This document shows, piece by piece, positions 1-6,885 of a stretch of DNA of 14,283 nt. Positions within the stretch are counted from its first letter, which is position 1. Each line of letters opens with the position of its first letter. The stretch is from CAYYHA01 sp964471535 (GTDB lineage Bacteria; Myxococcota; Myxococcia; SLRQ01), in assembly GCA_964471535.1 (NCBI GenBank), contig CAYYHA010000095.1, positions 1-14,283 on the forward strand, in the 5' to 3' direction. Below the pieces are notes generated by a model. It worked only from the letters and a program-made list of their open reading frames with translations. It was not told the origin of the DNA and searched no databases. Both the position numbers and the translations under genes were made by a program.

Positions 1-32
1 CGCTTCCCATGGCGCGTGCTTAGCGCCGGCAG

Positions 33-82
33 AGCGGTGTGGGAAGGCAGGGCGGTGTGGGAAGGCAGGGCGGCGCAGGCAG
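33..82. repeat. 18-bp tandem repeat, about 2.8 copies
   Basis: Two adjacent 18-bp units (33-50 and 51-68), reading roughly GGCGGTGTGGGAAGGCAG, differ at one base. A degenerate partial third copy follows at 69-82. The repeat lies in the non-coding stretch upstream of the lipoprotein gene at 179. No function is evident. It could be a replication-slippage microsatellite or a protein-binding array. Confidence 0.8.
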
Positions 83-167
83 CCAAGCGGGCACACGGAG
101 GCGAAGCCCCCCCGCCGGCGACCCGCCTTTCCCTAGGTCCGCAAAAGTGCGATAGGATGCCGCTCCT

Positions 168-174
168 GGAGGGA
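168..174 (+). promoter_or_regulatory. Shine-Dalgarno site of the 179 lipoprotein gene
   Basis: GGAGGGA ends 4 nt before the ATG at 179 and fixes this start. A weak -10-like TAGGAT lies at 153-158, with no convincing -35 box upstream. This is one of the few starts in the window with a textbook ribosome-binding site. Confidence 0.7.
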
Positions 175-178
175 ACAC

Positions 179-1867
179 ATGACGCGTCGCATCCACCTGG
201 GACTTTCTGCCTGCGTGATCCTCGTCTATGCCGCCGCCTGTGGTGACGGTGCTCTGGTCGCCATCGGTGGCGAGGACAAGCCCGAGTACAAGGGTGAGGG
301 CTACAAGCTGGAGATCGTCAGCCCGCAGCCGCTTGCGCTCGACACCCTCGCCGTCGGCACCTTGACGGTGAAGCTGACCAAGCAGGACGCGCCGGTGCCC
401 GGCGAGGACGTCACCTTCACGGTGGTCGGGGACGCCAAAGGCTCGCGCCTCTCGGCGCTGCGCGCCCGCACCGGAGAGAGCGGCGAGGCGACGGTGGAGG
501 TGATCGCGGGCGGGCAGCCGGTGGCCTTCGAGATCGAGATCGAGACGAAGTACACCACGCCGCTCACCGCGGAGGTCGTGGTCAGCGGCCAGGCGGTGGA
601 GCCGGCGACCCTCGAGGTGGCGGTCGCCTGGCCCGACCAGGCGCAAAACCCCATCGTGGCTGCGTACGTCGATGTGCGTGACGACGGCACCAGCTGTGCC
701 GACGCCCTCACCTGGCCCGCGGCGGGGAACGCCGACGCCACGATCACCGACCTCTCGCAGAAGGCGGTGTTCGAGAACCGCCGAGGCGGCAGCACCGTGA
801 CCGTGATCGTCAGTGGGTACTCCTCGGTGACCCGCATCGCCGAGGGTTGCGTCGACGGCGTGATGCTCACCGGAGGACAGACCACGACGGTCACCGTCAC
901 GCTCTCGCCGCGGCCCCGGGATCTCACCGGTGCCTACGACTACGAGGTCAGCTTCGACATGAGCGGAGCGGTGCCAGGGACCGTCGGTGACGTGATCAAC
1001 GTGCTCGCACAGATGTTCGACGACCCCGACGATCCGGCGCGCTACCTCGTCGATCAGGTGGAGAGTCTCCTCGGCACCACGATCCCCACCTTCATCAAGA
1101 ACACCGCGATCCGGATGGTCGACGACCTCATCCGCAACATCGTGCCGCCCGAGTTCCTGCAGTGGGCGCAGTACGTGGGCGACGCCGCACGGGTGGTGAC
1201 CACCCCGACCTTTGCGGGCACGCTCACCATCGGCGAGGCGATGGACGGCAGCCTGAGCGCCGTCGAGCGGTGGACGGAGGTGGTCTTCACCTGGCGAGGC
1301 AAGTGTGATCCGGCGGCGAATCCCGGCTGTGACGAGCGGCGCATTGCCCTGCGCAACACGATGGTCGGTGAGGTGAGTGCGACCTATGGGGTCACGGAGA
1401 ACGGCGATCTCCTCGAGGCGGCGGAGCACACGCGGCAGATCCAGTACGCCCGCTTCTTCCACGTCTTCATCCTGAACGTGGTCTATCCGGAGATCGTGCC
1501 CGGCGCGACGAGCAGCGCCGACATGCTCCACGCCTTCATCAACTGCACGAACTTCGCCGATACCCTCGACGAGAGCGACGGCACCGTCGACGGCATCTTC
1601 GACATCGGAGTGACCTTCACCAACCAGGAGATCGAGCAGTACTGCGGCGATGCGCTGAATCTCGTCGGCGGCCTGGTCGACGACCAGCTCGATCGCCTGG
1701 CCAGCGGCGTGGAGAGCACGGTGACCCTGACCGGGATCGCCGAGATCGTCGATGCCGACAAGGACCTTGTCGTCGAGAAGCTCGACAACGGGCAGTGGCA
1801 GGGCACCATCCAGGTGGACGGCACCGACGAGCTGGTGACCGGCACCTGGTCGGCCACCCGGCGTTAG
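179..1867 (+). CDS. Ig-like-domain lipoprotein, function unknown
   Basis: This encodes a 562-residue exported protein with no recognised enzymatic role. The N-terminus (Arg3, Arg4, hydrophobic 5-17, then AAAC with Cys21) is a lipoprotein-type signal peptide. The lipobox is weak at -3 (Ala rather than Leu), so lipidation is likely but not certain. Residues about 45-140 resemble a bacterial Ig-like (Big-1/invasin-type) fold, with a VTFTV strand and an ESGEATVEV strand. A second beta-rich, Thr/Val-rich segment covers about 140-245. The remaining 300 or so residues are mixed alpha/beta with several Cys, and I recognise no family there. The start is set by the strong GGAGGG site. The gene stands alone and converges on the TolC-like gene. 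It is probably a surface or periplasmic structural protein. Coding on this strand is clear, but the function is unknown. Confidence 0.85.
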   Translation: MTRRIHLGLSACVILVYAAACGDGALVAIGGEDKPEYKGEGYKLEIVSPQPLALDTLAVGTLTVKLTKQDAPVPGEDVTFTVVGDAKGSRLSALRARTGESGEATVEVIAGGQPVAFEIEIETKYTTPLTAEVVVSGQAVEPATLEVAVAWPDQAQNPIVAAYVDVRDDGTSCADALTWPAAGNADATITDLSQKAVFENRRGGSTVTVIVSGYSSVTRIAEGCVDGVMLTGGQTTTVTVTLSPRPRDLTGAYDYEVSFDMSGAVPGTVGDVINVLAQMFDDPDDPARYLVDQVESLLGTTIPTFIKNTAIRMVDDLIRNIVPPEFLQWAQYVGDAARVVTTPTFAGTLTIGEAMDGSLSAVERWTEVVFTWRGKCDPAANPGCDERRIALRNTMVGEVSATYGVTENGDLLEAAEHTRQIQYARFFHVFILNVVYPEIVPGATSSADMLHAFINCTNFADTLDESDGTVDGIFDIGVTFTNQEIEQYCGDALNLVGGLVDDQLDRLASGVESTVTLTGIAEIVDADKDLVVEKLDNGQWQGTIQVDGTDELVTGTWSATRR

Positions 1868-1881
1868 CGCCTCGGGAGGCG
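1868..1881. terminator. Small hairpin just after the lipoprotein stop (weak)
   Basis: CGCCT (1868-1872) pairs with AGGCG (1877-1881) around a CGGG tetraloop, immediately after the TAG at 1865-1867. There is no U-tract, so an intrinsic terminator is doubtful. It is mutually exclusive with the longer inverted repeat starting at 1877. Confidence 0.25.
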
Positions 1882-1966
1882 TGCCAGGCGGAAGCGGGAG
1901 GGGCGCATGCAGGCGAAGCGCGGCTCCCCCACCAAGAATGGCGCCCACTCCCCCGGCCGCACGCCT
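1877..1966. repeat. Long imperfect inverted repeat between convergent genes
   Basis: Hand pairing gives about 22 base pairs: 1877-1884 with 1959-1966 (8 bp), 1887-1889 with 1956-1958 (3 bp), 1896-1900 with 1948-1952 (5 bp) and 1901-1906 with 1941-1946 (6 bp, with A1947 bulged). The terminal loop is 34 nt (1907-1940). The structure fills the gap between two convergent genes and reaches into the stop codon of the TolC-like gene. It could form in transcripts from either side and act as a bidirectional terminator or 3'-end protector. No poly-U follows on either strand. Confidence 0.55.
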
Positions 1967-3635
1967 ACTCGCCGCCGTGAGCGACCTCCGGCGTCAGCTC
2001 GCCCAGCACGTAGGCCAGCGCGAGGCGGGCCTGCGCGAGGTCCAGCTTGGCCCGAGTGAGCTCCACCTCGGCGAAGAAGGCCGCCAGGTTGGCATCGATG
2101 ACGTCGAGGCTGGTCGCCGCACCCAGCTCGAAGAGTCGCTTTGCGTCGGCTTGCGTTGCCCGGGCCAGGGCATAGCCGTGCTCCGCCGTCTCCACCGCCT
2201 TCTCCTTCAGCGCCAGGTCGGCGACGTTGCCCCGCACCTCCGCGCGGATCTTCTGCTCGAGCTGCGCGAGACGCAGCCGTTCCTCCCGGATGCGGGAAGC
2301 GGTCTCCCTCAGGTTCGCCTCCCGCAGACCACCATCCCACAGGGGCCAGTCCAGGCGAACGGTGACCGCGCCGGTGAACGGGTCGTTGATGAAGCCCGAG
2401 GTGTTCGAGTTGTAGCGACCGCTGCCCACGAGGGAGAGGGAGGGGAGATAGCGCATCCAGGCCTCGGTCCGCATGCGCTCGGCGATCTCGAGGGCGGCGC
2501 TTTGCGCGACGATCTCCGGGCGCACGGCGAGGGCGCGCGCCTCGAGGGCCTCCACGTCCGCGGTGGGCGGAGGGGGCGGGAGGGCGCCAGGTTCTACGAC
2601 CTCGAATTCCTCCTCCCGCGCCATCAGCTGCCCCAAGGCAGCCCGTGCGTTGCGGTAGGCCTGCTCGGCGACCCGCAGCTGCTGCTCGCCACGCACCACC
2701 TCGAGGTCGGCCCGCTGTAGGGCGATGCGGGTCGCCGTCTTCAATTCGACCTGTCGGGCGACGGTGCGGCGATGCGCCTGTGCGGCATCGAGTTGGCGCC
2801 TCGCGCTTGCGACCAGCGCCTGCGCCGCCACCGCGCCGTAGTAGGTGCGCAAGGTCGCGTAGAGCAGTGACGCCTGCTGCTGCGCGAGGACGGCCCGGGA
2901 GAGATCCACTGCTTCGTAGGCGTTCTTGAGCAGCGGAATCGCCCGCCCGTTGAAGAGCGGGATGGCGACCGAGACGTTGGCGCCGAAGACGTGGGGCGGG
3001 TTGATGGTGACCGGCTCCGGCTCCGTATCCGAGAGCTTCTTGGCGACGGCCCGCAGCTGCTGCGCCCGCTCCTCGGCGGCCTGTCGCTCGTCCGGATCGG
3101 TGATGAACATCGCCGACTGCTCGAGAATCTGCGCAATCGAATCGTAGAGGAGGGCCTGCTGATCGAGCTGCTCCCGATCGACGAAGTACACCTCCTCGGA
3201 CGGGAAGTTGTAGGTGTAGCTGGCGCTTGCGCTGATGGTAGGCAGGAGGAGTGCCCAGGCCTTTCGCAGCTGGATCTCGCTGCGCGTCACCTGCTCGGCG
3301 GCGATGCGCAGGTCGAAGCTGTGCTCGAGCACGGCCTGCATCGCCTCCTCCAGGGTGATCGCCGGGGGCTCGGGGACCGGCGCCAGCGCGAGACTCGCCT
3401 CGGGGCCGGTGGGCGCCGGCGTGGGCGCCGGGGCGGCGGTGCGTCCCGAACCCGCGGAGGTGGGCGCCGCGCCGCTCCCCCCGAGCACTGCGTCCGTTGC
3501 TCCGCTGCCCGCCGGCGCGCTACCCGGCGGCCCTCCCCCGCCGGGTGGCCCCCCCACCTGCGCGAACGCCGGTGAGGCGGCGAAGAGACACACCCCGGCA
3601 AGAAGACCCAAGAACCCGTCGGCGACCGTCCGCAT
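1965..3635 (-). CDS. TolC-family outer-membrane efflux protein
   Basis: This encodes a 556-residue outer-membrane channel of the TolC/OEP family, which normally forms trimeric ducts for RND or ABC exporters or type I secretion. A Sec signal peptide ends at AFA-Q near residue 26. A Gly/Pro/Ala-rich segment (about 27-90) then precedes the first OEP repeat, which opens with ITLEEAMQAVLEHS (typical of TolC N-termini). Long heptad-like Ala/Gln/Arg/Glu helices follow, with a second repeat beginning around VEALEARALAVRPEI. Near the C-terminus, LFELGAATSLDVIDA is the classic OEP motif. The family is usually 420-490 residues, and the extra length is mostly the low-complexity N-terminal linker. No membrane-fusion or inner-membrane pump gene is adjacent, so the cargo cannot be inferred. 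The ATG lacks a Shine-Dalgarno site but follows a good promoter. Confidence 0.93.
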   Translation of the reverse strand: MRTVADGFLGLLAGVCLFAASPAFAQVGGPPGGGGPPGSAPAGSGATDAVLGGSGAAPTSAGSGRTAAPAPTPAPTGPEASLALAPVPEPPAITLEEAMQAVLEHSFDLRIAAEQVTRSEIQLRKAWALLLPTISASASYTYNFPSEEVYFVDREQLDQQALLYDSIAQILEQSAMFITDPDERQAAEERAQQLRAVAKKLSDTEPEPVTINPPHVFGANVSVAIPLFNGRAIPLLKNAYEAVDLSRAVLAQQQASLLYATLRTYYGAVAAQALVASARRQLDAAQAHRRTVARQVELKTATRIALQRADLEVVRGEQQLRVAEQAYRNARAALGQLMAREEEFEVVEPGALPPPPPTADVEALEARALAVRPEIVAQSAALEIAERMRTEAWMRYLPSLSLVGSGRYNSNTSGFINDPFTGAVTVRLDWPLWDGGLREANLRETASRIREERLRLAQLEQKIRAEVRGNVADLALKEKAVETAEHGYALARATQADAKRLFELGAATSLDVIDANLAAFFAEVELTRAKLDLAQARLALAYVLGELTPEVAHGGE

Positions 3636-3645
3636 AGCGAGCGCC

Positions 3646-3674
3646 TGTGTAGGCCCGAAGACACGGGCTGTCCA
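3646..3674 (-). promoter_or_regulatory. Predicted sigma-70 promoter of the TolC-like gene
   Basis: On the minus strand, TGGACA (3674-3669, 5/6 match to -35) is separated by 17 bp from TACACA (3651-3646, -10-like, 3/6). The spacer carries an inverted repeat, GCCCG and CGGGC with a 6-nt loop (3653-3668). The -10 ends only 10 nt before the ATG at 3635, implying a leader of a few nucleotides at most. Confidence 0.5.
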
Positions 3675-3704
3675 GTCGCGGGCGCGCCCAGGCGGCGTCG
3701 CCCC

Positions 3705-3724
3705 CGGCTGGAACTCCGCAGCCG
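3705..3724 (-). terminator. Hairpin downstream of the phosphofructokinase gene (weak)
   Basis: CGGCTG (3705-3710) pairs with CAGCCG (3719-3724) around an 8-nt loop, 11 nt past the phosphofructokinase stop. It has no U-tract. It could attenuate read-through into the TolC-like gene 100 bp further on. Confidence 0.3.
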
Positions 3725-3735
3725 CGGCAGGGGGC

Positions 3736-4794
3736 CTACAGCGCGAGGATGGGCTCGGCGGCGGAAAGGAGGGCCTTCCGTGCTGCCACCACCGGGCTCG
3801 TTCCGTCGAGAAGCCGCCGCGTCTCCTCGAGCACCTCGGCGAGCGGGACGAGGCGCACCCGTGGGTCCTCGGTGGGATGGCCCACCTCCGCGGGGCACTC
3901 CCAAGCCGCCATGCGGTCGCTCATGCCCGCCTCGAGCGCCAGGACCGCGGCGAAGGCGAGGCGTTGGGCGATCACCCGGTCGGTCTGCGATGGCCGGCCG
4001 CCCCGCACCACGTGCCCGAGGACGACCTCGCGCACCTCCACGCCGGGCGCATCCTCTTCGATCTGCGCCCGCAGGCGCTCCACCAGGCGGGGCGTGGGCA
4101 CCTTCACGCCTTCGGCCTTGACGATGAGGCACCAGCGCTTGCCCCGCCCCGGGCGGAAGGTGTGCCGGAGCACACCCCGCAGGCGCTCGACGAGTTCGTC
4201 CTCGCTTTCCTTCTTCTCTGCGTAGAGGATGGCATCGGCCTCCGCGGCCAGGCCCGCCCGCATGGCGAGGAAGCCGCTGTCGCGCCCCATGACCTCCACG
4301 ACGAAGGCACGCCGGTGGGCGCTGGCCGTGTCGATGATGCGGTCACAGGCCTCGACGATGGTGTTGACCGCGGTGTCGACGCCGATGGCGAGGCGCGTGT
4401 GGCCGATGTCGTTGTCGATGGAGGCGGGCACGCCCACCACCTTCACCGGCGCCTCCCGGGCCAGATGGTGTGCACCGGTGAGCGACCCGTTGCCGCCGAT
4501 CACCACCAGGCCGCTCACCCCGGCCGCGGCGAGGGCCTCTGCGGCGCGCGCCCGGCCTTCCGCTTCGTGGAAGCGGGCGCTGCGCGCCGAACCCAGGCAG
4601 GTTCCACCGCGACCCGAGAGGCCGTCCACCTCCTCGAGGGCCAGGGGCCGGAAGGCGCCTTCCATCAGCCCCGCATACCCGTCCCGCACGCCCACCACAC
4701 TGTGGCCGCGGGCGAGGCCCACCTTCACCACCGTGCGGATGGCGGCGTTCATCCCCGGGGCGTCGCCGCCGCTGCTTAGCACCGCGAGCTTCAT
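3736..4794 (-). CDS. pfkA: 6-phosphofructokinase (ATP type)
   Basis: This is a 352-residue phosphofructokinase that phosphorylates fructose 6-phosphate to fructose 1,6-bisphosphate in glycolysis. The N-terminal SSGGDAPGMNAAIR is the family nucleotide-binding signature. The catalytic loop is SIDND (125-129), with Asp127 as the expected base. MGRDSGFLA (169-177) and GHVVRGGRPSQTDR (260-273) match the substrate-binding segments. Gly103 and Ala124 (PPi-dependent enzymes have Asp and Lys at these positions) indicate ATP as donor. GGNGS (100-104) has Asn where E. coli PfkA has Asp103 of GGDGS, and Ser125 replaces the usual Thr. It is slightly longer than E. coli PfkA (320). The gene is divergent from a Ser/Thr kinase gene 55 bp away. 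The ATG has no Shine-Dalgarno site. Confidence 0.93.
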   Translation of the reverse strand: MKLAVLSSGGDAPGMNAAIRTVVKVGLARGHSVVGVRDGYAGLMEGAFRPLALEEVDGLSGRGGTCLGSARSARFHEAEGRARAAEALAAAGVSGLVVIGGNGSLTGAHHLAREAPVKVVGVPASIDNDIGHTRLAIGVDTAVNTIVEACDRIIDTASAHRRAFVVEVMGRDSGFLAMRAGLAAEADAILYAEKKESEDELVERLRGVLRHTFRPGRGKRWCLIVKAEGVKVPTPRLVERLRAQIEEDAPGVEVREVVLGHVVRGGRPSQTDRVIAQRLAFAAVLALEAGMSDRMAAWECPAEVGHPTEDPRVRLVPLAEVLEETRRLLDGTSPVVAARKALLSAAEPILAL

Positions 4795-4849
4795 GGCTCT
4801 GGTCTACTCCGCGTGGAGGCGGACCGGAAGATGCGGTACAACCCTGGCG
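4795..4849. promoter_or_regulatory. Compact 55-bp divergent promoter region
   Basis: Only 55 bp separate the ATG codons of phosphofructokinase (4794, leftward) and the kinase (4850, rightward), and neither has a Shine-Dalgarno sequence. A -10-like TACAAC (4837-4842) sits 7 nt before the kinase ATG, so transcription would start at or next to the start codon. Leftward, a weaker TAGACC sits 6 nt before the phosphofructokinase ATG. The -35 boxes are poor on both sides. The arrangement fits leaderless, coordinately controlled transcripts. Confidence 0.4.
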
Positions 4850-6793
4850 ATGCCCGCCTGCCCCAGCTGTGAGCGAGAGATCGACGGTGGCGTGAAGTTC
4901 TGCCCTTTTTGCGGGGCCAACGTCGAAGCGGTGCAGTCCAGTGGCGGCGATCCGTATGTCGGCAAGCTCGTGGCCGGCAAGTACCAGGTGGAGCGTCTCC
5001 TCGGCGAAGGGGGGATGGGCAAGGTCTACAAGGCGACGCAGCAGCCCCTCGACAAGCCGGTGGTGCTCAAGGTGCTCCGCCAGCAGCTCCACGGCGACGC
5101 TTCGCTGGTCGCGCGTTTCCAGCGGGAGGCGCGCGCGGCCAGCCGGCTCTCGCATCCCAACTCCATCCAGGTCACCGACTTCGGTCAGATGGAGGACGGC
5201 GCCCTCTACATTGCCATGGAGTACCTCGAGGGGAAGGACCTGGGTGCGCTCCTCGCCGAGACGGGGCCCCTGCCCGAGGACCGCATCGTCCACATCATGA
5301 GCCAGGTGCTCTCGGCCCTCGCCGACGCCCACGATGCCCACATCATCCACCGGGACCTGAAGCCGGAGAACATCATGGTCGTCCCCCGGCGGGACGACCC
5401 CGACTTCGTGAAGGTCCTCGACTTCGGCATCGCCAAGATCCAGGACCCGGCCGACAGCCCGGATGCGGTGGCGCTCACGCAGCAGGGCCTGGTCTGCGGC
5501 ACGCCCGAGTACATGTCCCCGGAACAGGCCCGAGGCGAGCCCCTCGACCCCCGCAGCGACCTCTACGCGGTCGGGGTGATCCTCTTCCAGCTCGCCTGCG
5601 GGAAGCTTCCCTTCTGGGCCGAGACCTCGGTGGGGATCGTGACGAAGCATCTGGTGGAGCAGCCGCCCCGGCCCCGGGAGATCAACCCGGCCCTCTCCCC
5701 CGCGTTCGAGGCGATCATCCTGCGCTGCCTCTCCAAGGATCCCGCCGGCCGGCCTGCTTCGGCCGAAGCGCTGAAGGCGGAGCTTCTCGCGCTCGGCGGG
5801 GCGGCGCCCAAGGCCCCGGCGGGGCGGCGGCCCGGGACGCAGAGGATGGGCGCGGCCGCAGCGCCGCCTACGTCCCCGCCAGCGGCCTCCGGCGCTGCTG
5901 GGTCTAATGCGCCTCCATCCTCCCCACCCGCGGCGCCCGAGCCGGCGGCTGGCGCGGGGACAGGGGACCCCGCGTCGCCTCCGGCGGGCGATGCGTCCAC
6001 CCCCGCCGGAGCGCCCCCGGATCCCCTGCGCACCCCGCCGCCGCCGCAGGTGGATCTGCCGGAGGTCGACGCTGGGACGACGGGTGGGGTCAGAGGTCCC
6101 GGGCGGGCCATGATCGCCCTGGTCGCCGTGGTAGCGGTGGGCGCGGCGGTGGCGGGCGGCTATGCGCTGACCACCCTGGGCCACGGCGGTGACGCCGAGG
6201 ACGCGGCGCAACGTGCACAAGGGGGAGCGGCGTCCGGTGGGGCGCCCGCTGCGCCCGGGCGGGCACAGGCAACAGGTGCGGCTGCGGATCCAGCCGCCTC
6301 CCCAGGGGCCGGCGCCGCCGGAGAGGCGAAGGTCGCCGGCACGCCAGACGCTCCCGCCGCAGCGGCGCAGGGGGGCGGCGAGGCACCAGGCTCCGCTCCC
6401 GCCGGCAACGCGCTCGGCCCCCCCGCGAAGGGCGGGGATCCCGTAGCCGCGCCGCCCCGTCCCTCGAGGCACGACGCCAAGACGGGCGGCAGCACAGCAC
6501 CCAAGCCCGCGCCCAAGATGGTGCGCCGGGACCCCGCCCGGGCGGCGGAGTTGAAGGCGCAGGGGAAGGAGGCCTGGGCCAAGCAGGACTTCGAGACCGC
6601 GCTGCGTCTCTACCACGACGCGGCGCGGGCCGACCCCCGGGATGCCGAGGCCCAGCGCTACCTCGGGATGGGCTACCTCACGGTGGGCAACGAGAAGGCG
6701 GCGGCTCGGCACCTGCGACGCTACCTGAAGCTGGCGCCCCGGGCGCGGGACCGCAAGATGATCGAGGAGATGCTGCGCTCCATGGGCGGCTGA
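4850..6793 (+). CDS. Zinc-ribbon / Ser-Thr protein kinase / TM / TPR protein
   Basis: This is a 647-residue membrane-anchored Hanks-type kinase. The N-terminal zinc ribbon has Cys4, Cys7, Cys18 and Cys21. The kinase domain spans about 45-315, with glycine loop GEGGMGKVY, catalytic Lys74, HRDLKPEN with Asp169 and Asn174, DFG with Asp191, and GTPEYMSPEQ in the activation segment, so all key residues are present. A Pro/Ala-rich linker leads to one transmembrane helix (about 420-440). A second low-complexity linker (about 445-555) follows, and a TPR-like C-terminus (about 560-647) contains KQDFETALRLYHDA. The predicted topology is kinase in the cytoplasm and TPR in the periplasm. The start at 4850 puts the zinc ribbon at the N-terminus. 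The open frame runs further upstream, but that part is antisense to phosphofructokinase. The position beside pfkA recalls M. xanthus pfk-pkn4, suggesting (not proving) that phosphofructokinase is a substrate. Confidence 0.93.
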   Translation: MPACPSCEREIDGGVKFCPFCGANVEAVQSSGGDPYVGKLVAGKYQVERLLGEGGMGKVYKATQQPLDKPVVLKVLRQQLHGDASLVARFQREARAASRLSHPNSIQVTDFGQMEDGALYIAMEYLEGKDLGALLAETGPLPEDRIVHIMSQVLSALADAHDAHIIHRDLKPENIMVVPRRDDPDFVKVLDFGIAKIQDPADSPDAVALTQQGLVCGTPEYMSPEQARGEPLDPRSDLYAVGVILFQLACGKLPFWAETSVGIVTKHLVEQPPRPREINPALSPAFEAIILRCLSKDPAGRPASAEALKAELLALGGAAPKAPAGRRPGTQRMGAAAAPPTSPPAASGAAGSNAPPSSPPAAPEPAAGAGTGDPASPPAGDASTPAGAPPDPLRTPPPPQVDLPEVDAGTTGGVRGPGRAMIALVAVVAVGAAVAGGYALTTLGHGGDAEDAAQRAQGGAASGGAPAAPGRAQATGAAADPAASPGAGAAGEAKVAGTPDAPAAAAQGGGEAPGSAPAGNALGPPAKGGDPVAAPPRPSRHDAKTGGSTAPKPAPKMVRRDPARAAELKAQGKEAWAKQDFETALRLYHDAARADPRDAEAQRYLGMGYLTVGNEKAAARHLRRYLKLAPRARDRKMIEEMLRSMGG

Positions 6794-6799
6794 GCTGCT

Positions 6800-6825
6800 G
6801 CCGGTGCGAGCCGCCGCGCACCGGC
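6800..6825. terminator. 9-bp GC hairpin between convergent genes
   Basis: GCCGGTGCG (6800-6808) pairs perfectly with CGCACCGGC (6817-6825) around an 8-nt loop. It starts 7 nt after the kinase stop, and the FHA gene ends at 6886 from the other side. No U-tract follows, so it is best read as a hairpin-only or Rho-assisted bidirectional terminator. Confidence 0.5.
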
Positions 6826-6885
6826 CGTCTCCGCGCCGGGCGGCACTCTGGGGGCTGCTGCGCTCCCGCCCGACCGTGCCCGGGT

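Noticed and set aside
1..10. Possible minus-strand gene beginning with ATG at 10-8 and running off the left edge
   Set aside because: Only three codons are visible and there is no Shine-Dalgarno, so nothing supports it.
20..1948. 642-codon open frame on the minus strand opposite the lipoprotein gene
   Set aside because: It is His/Asp/Gly/Arg-rich with no domain or signal sequence, and it is antisense to a gene with a Shine-Dalgarno, a signal peptide and an Ig-like domain. It is a GC-driven shadow.
4229..4849. Upstream extension of the first kinase
   Set aside because: The frame is open, but this part is antisense to pfkA and its composition is Arg/Ser/Thr-rich. The zinc ribbon begins right at the ATG at 4850.
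4343..6712. 789-codon open frame on the minus strand opposite the first kinase
   Set aside because: It is Arg/Gly-rich composition and complementary to an intact kinase with all catalytic motifs.
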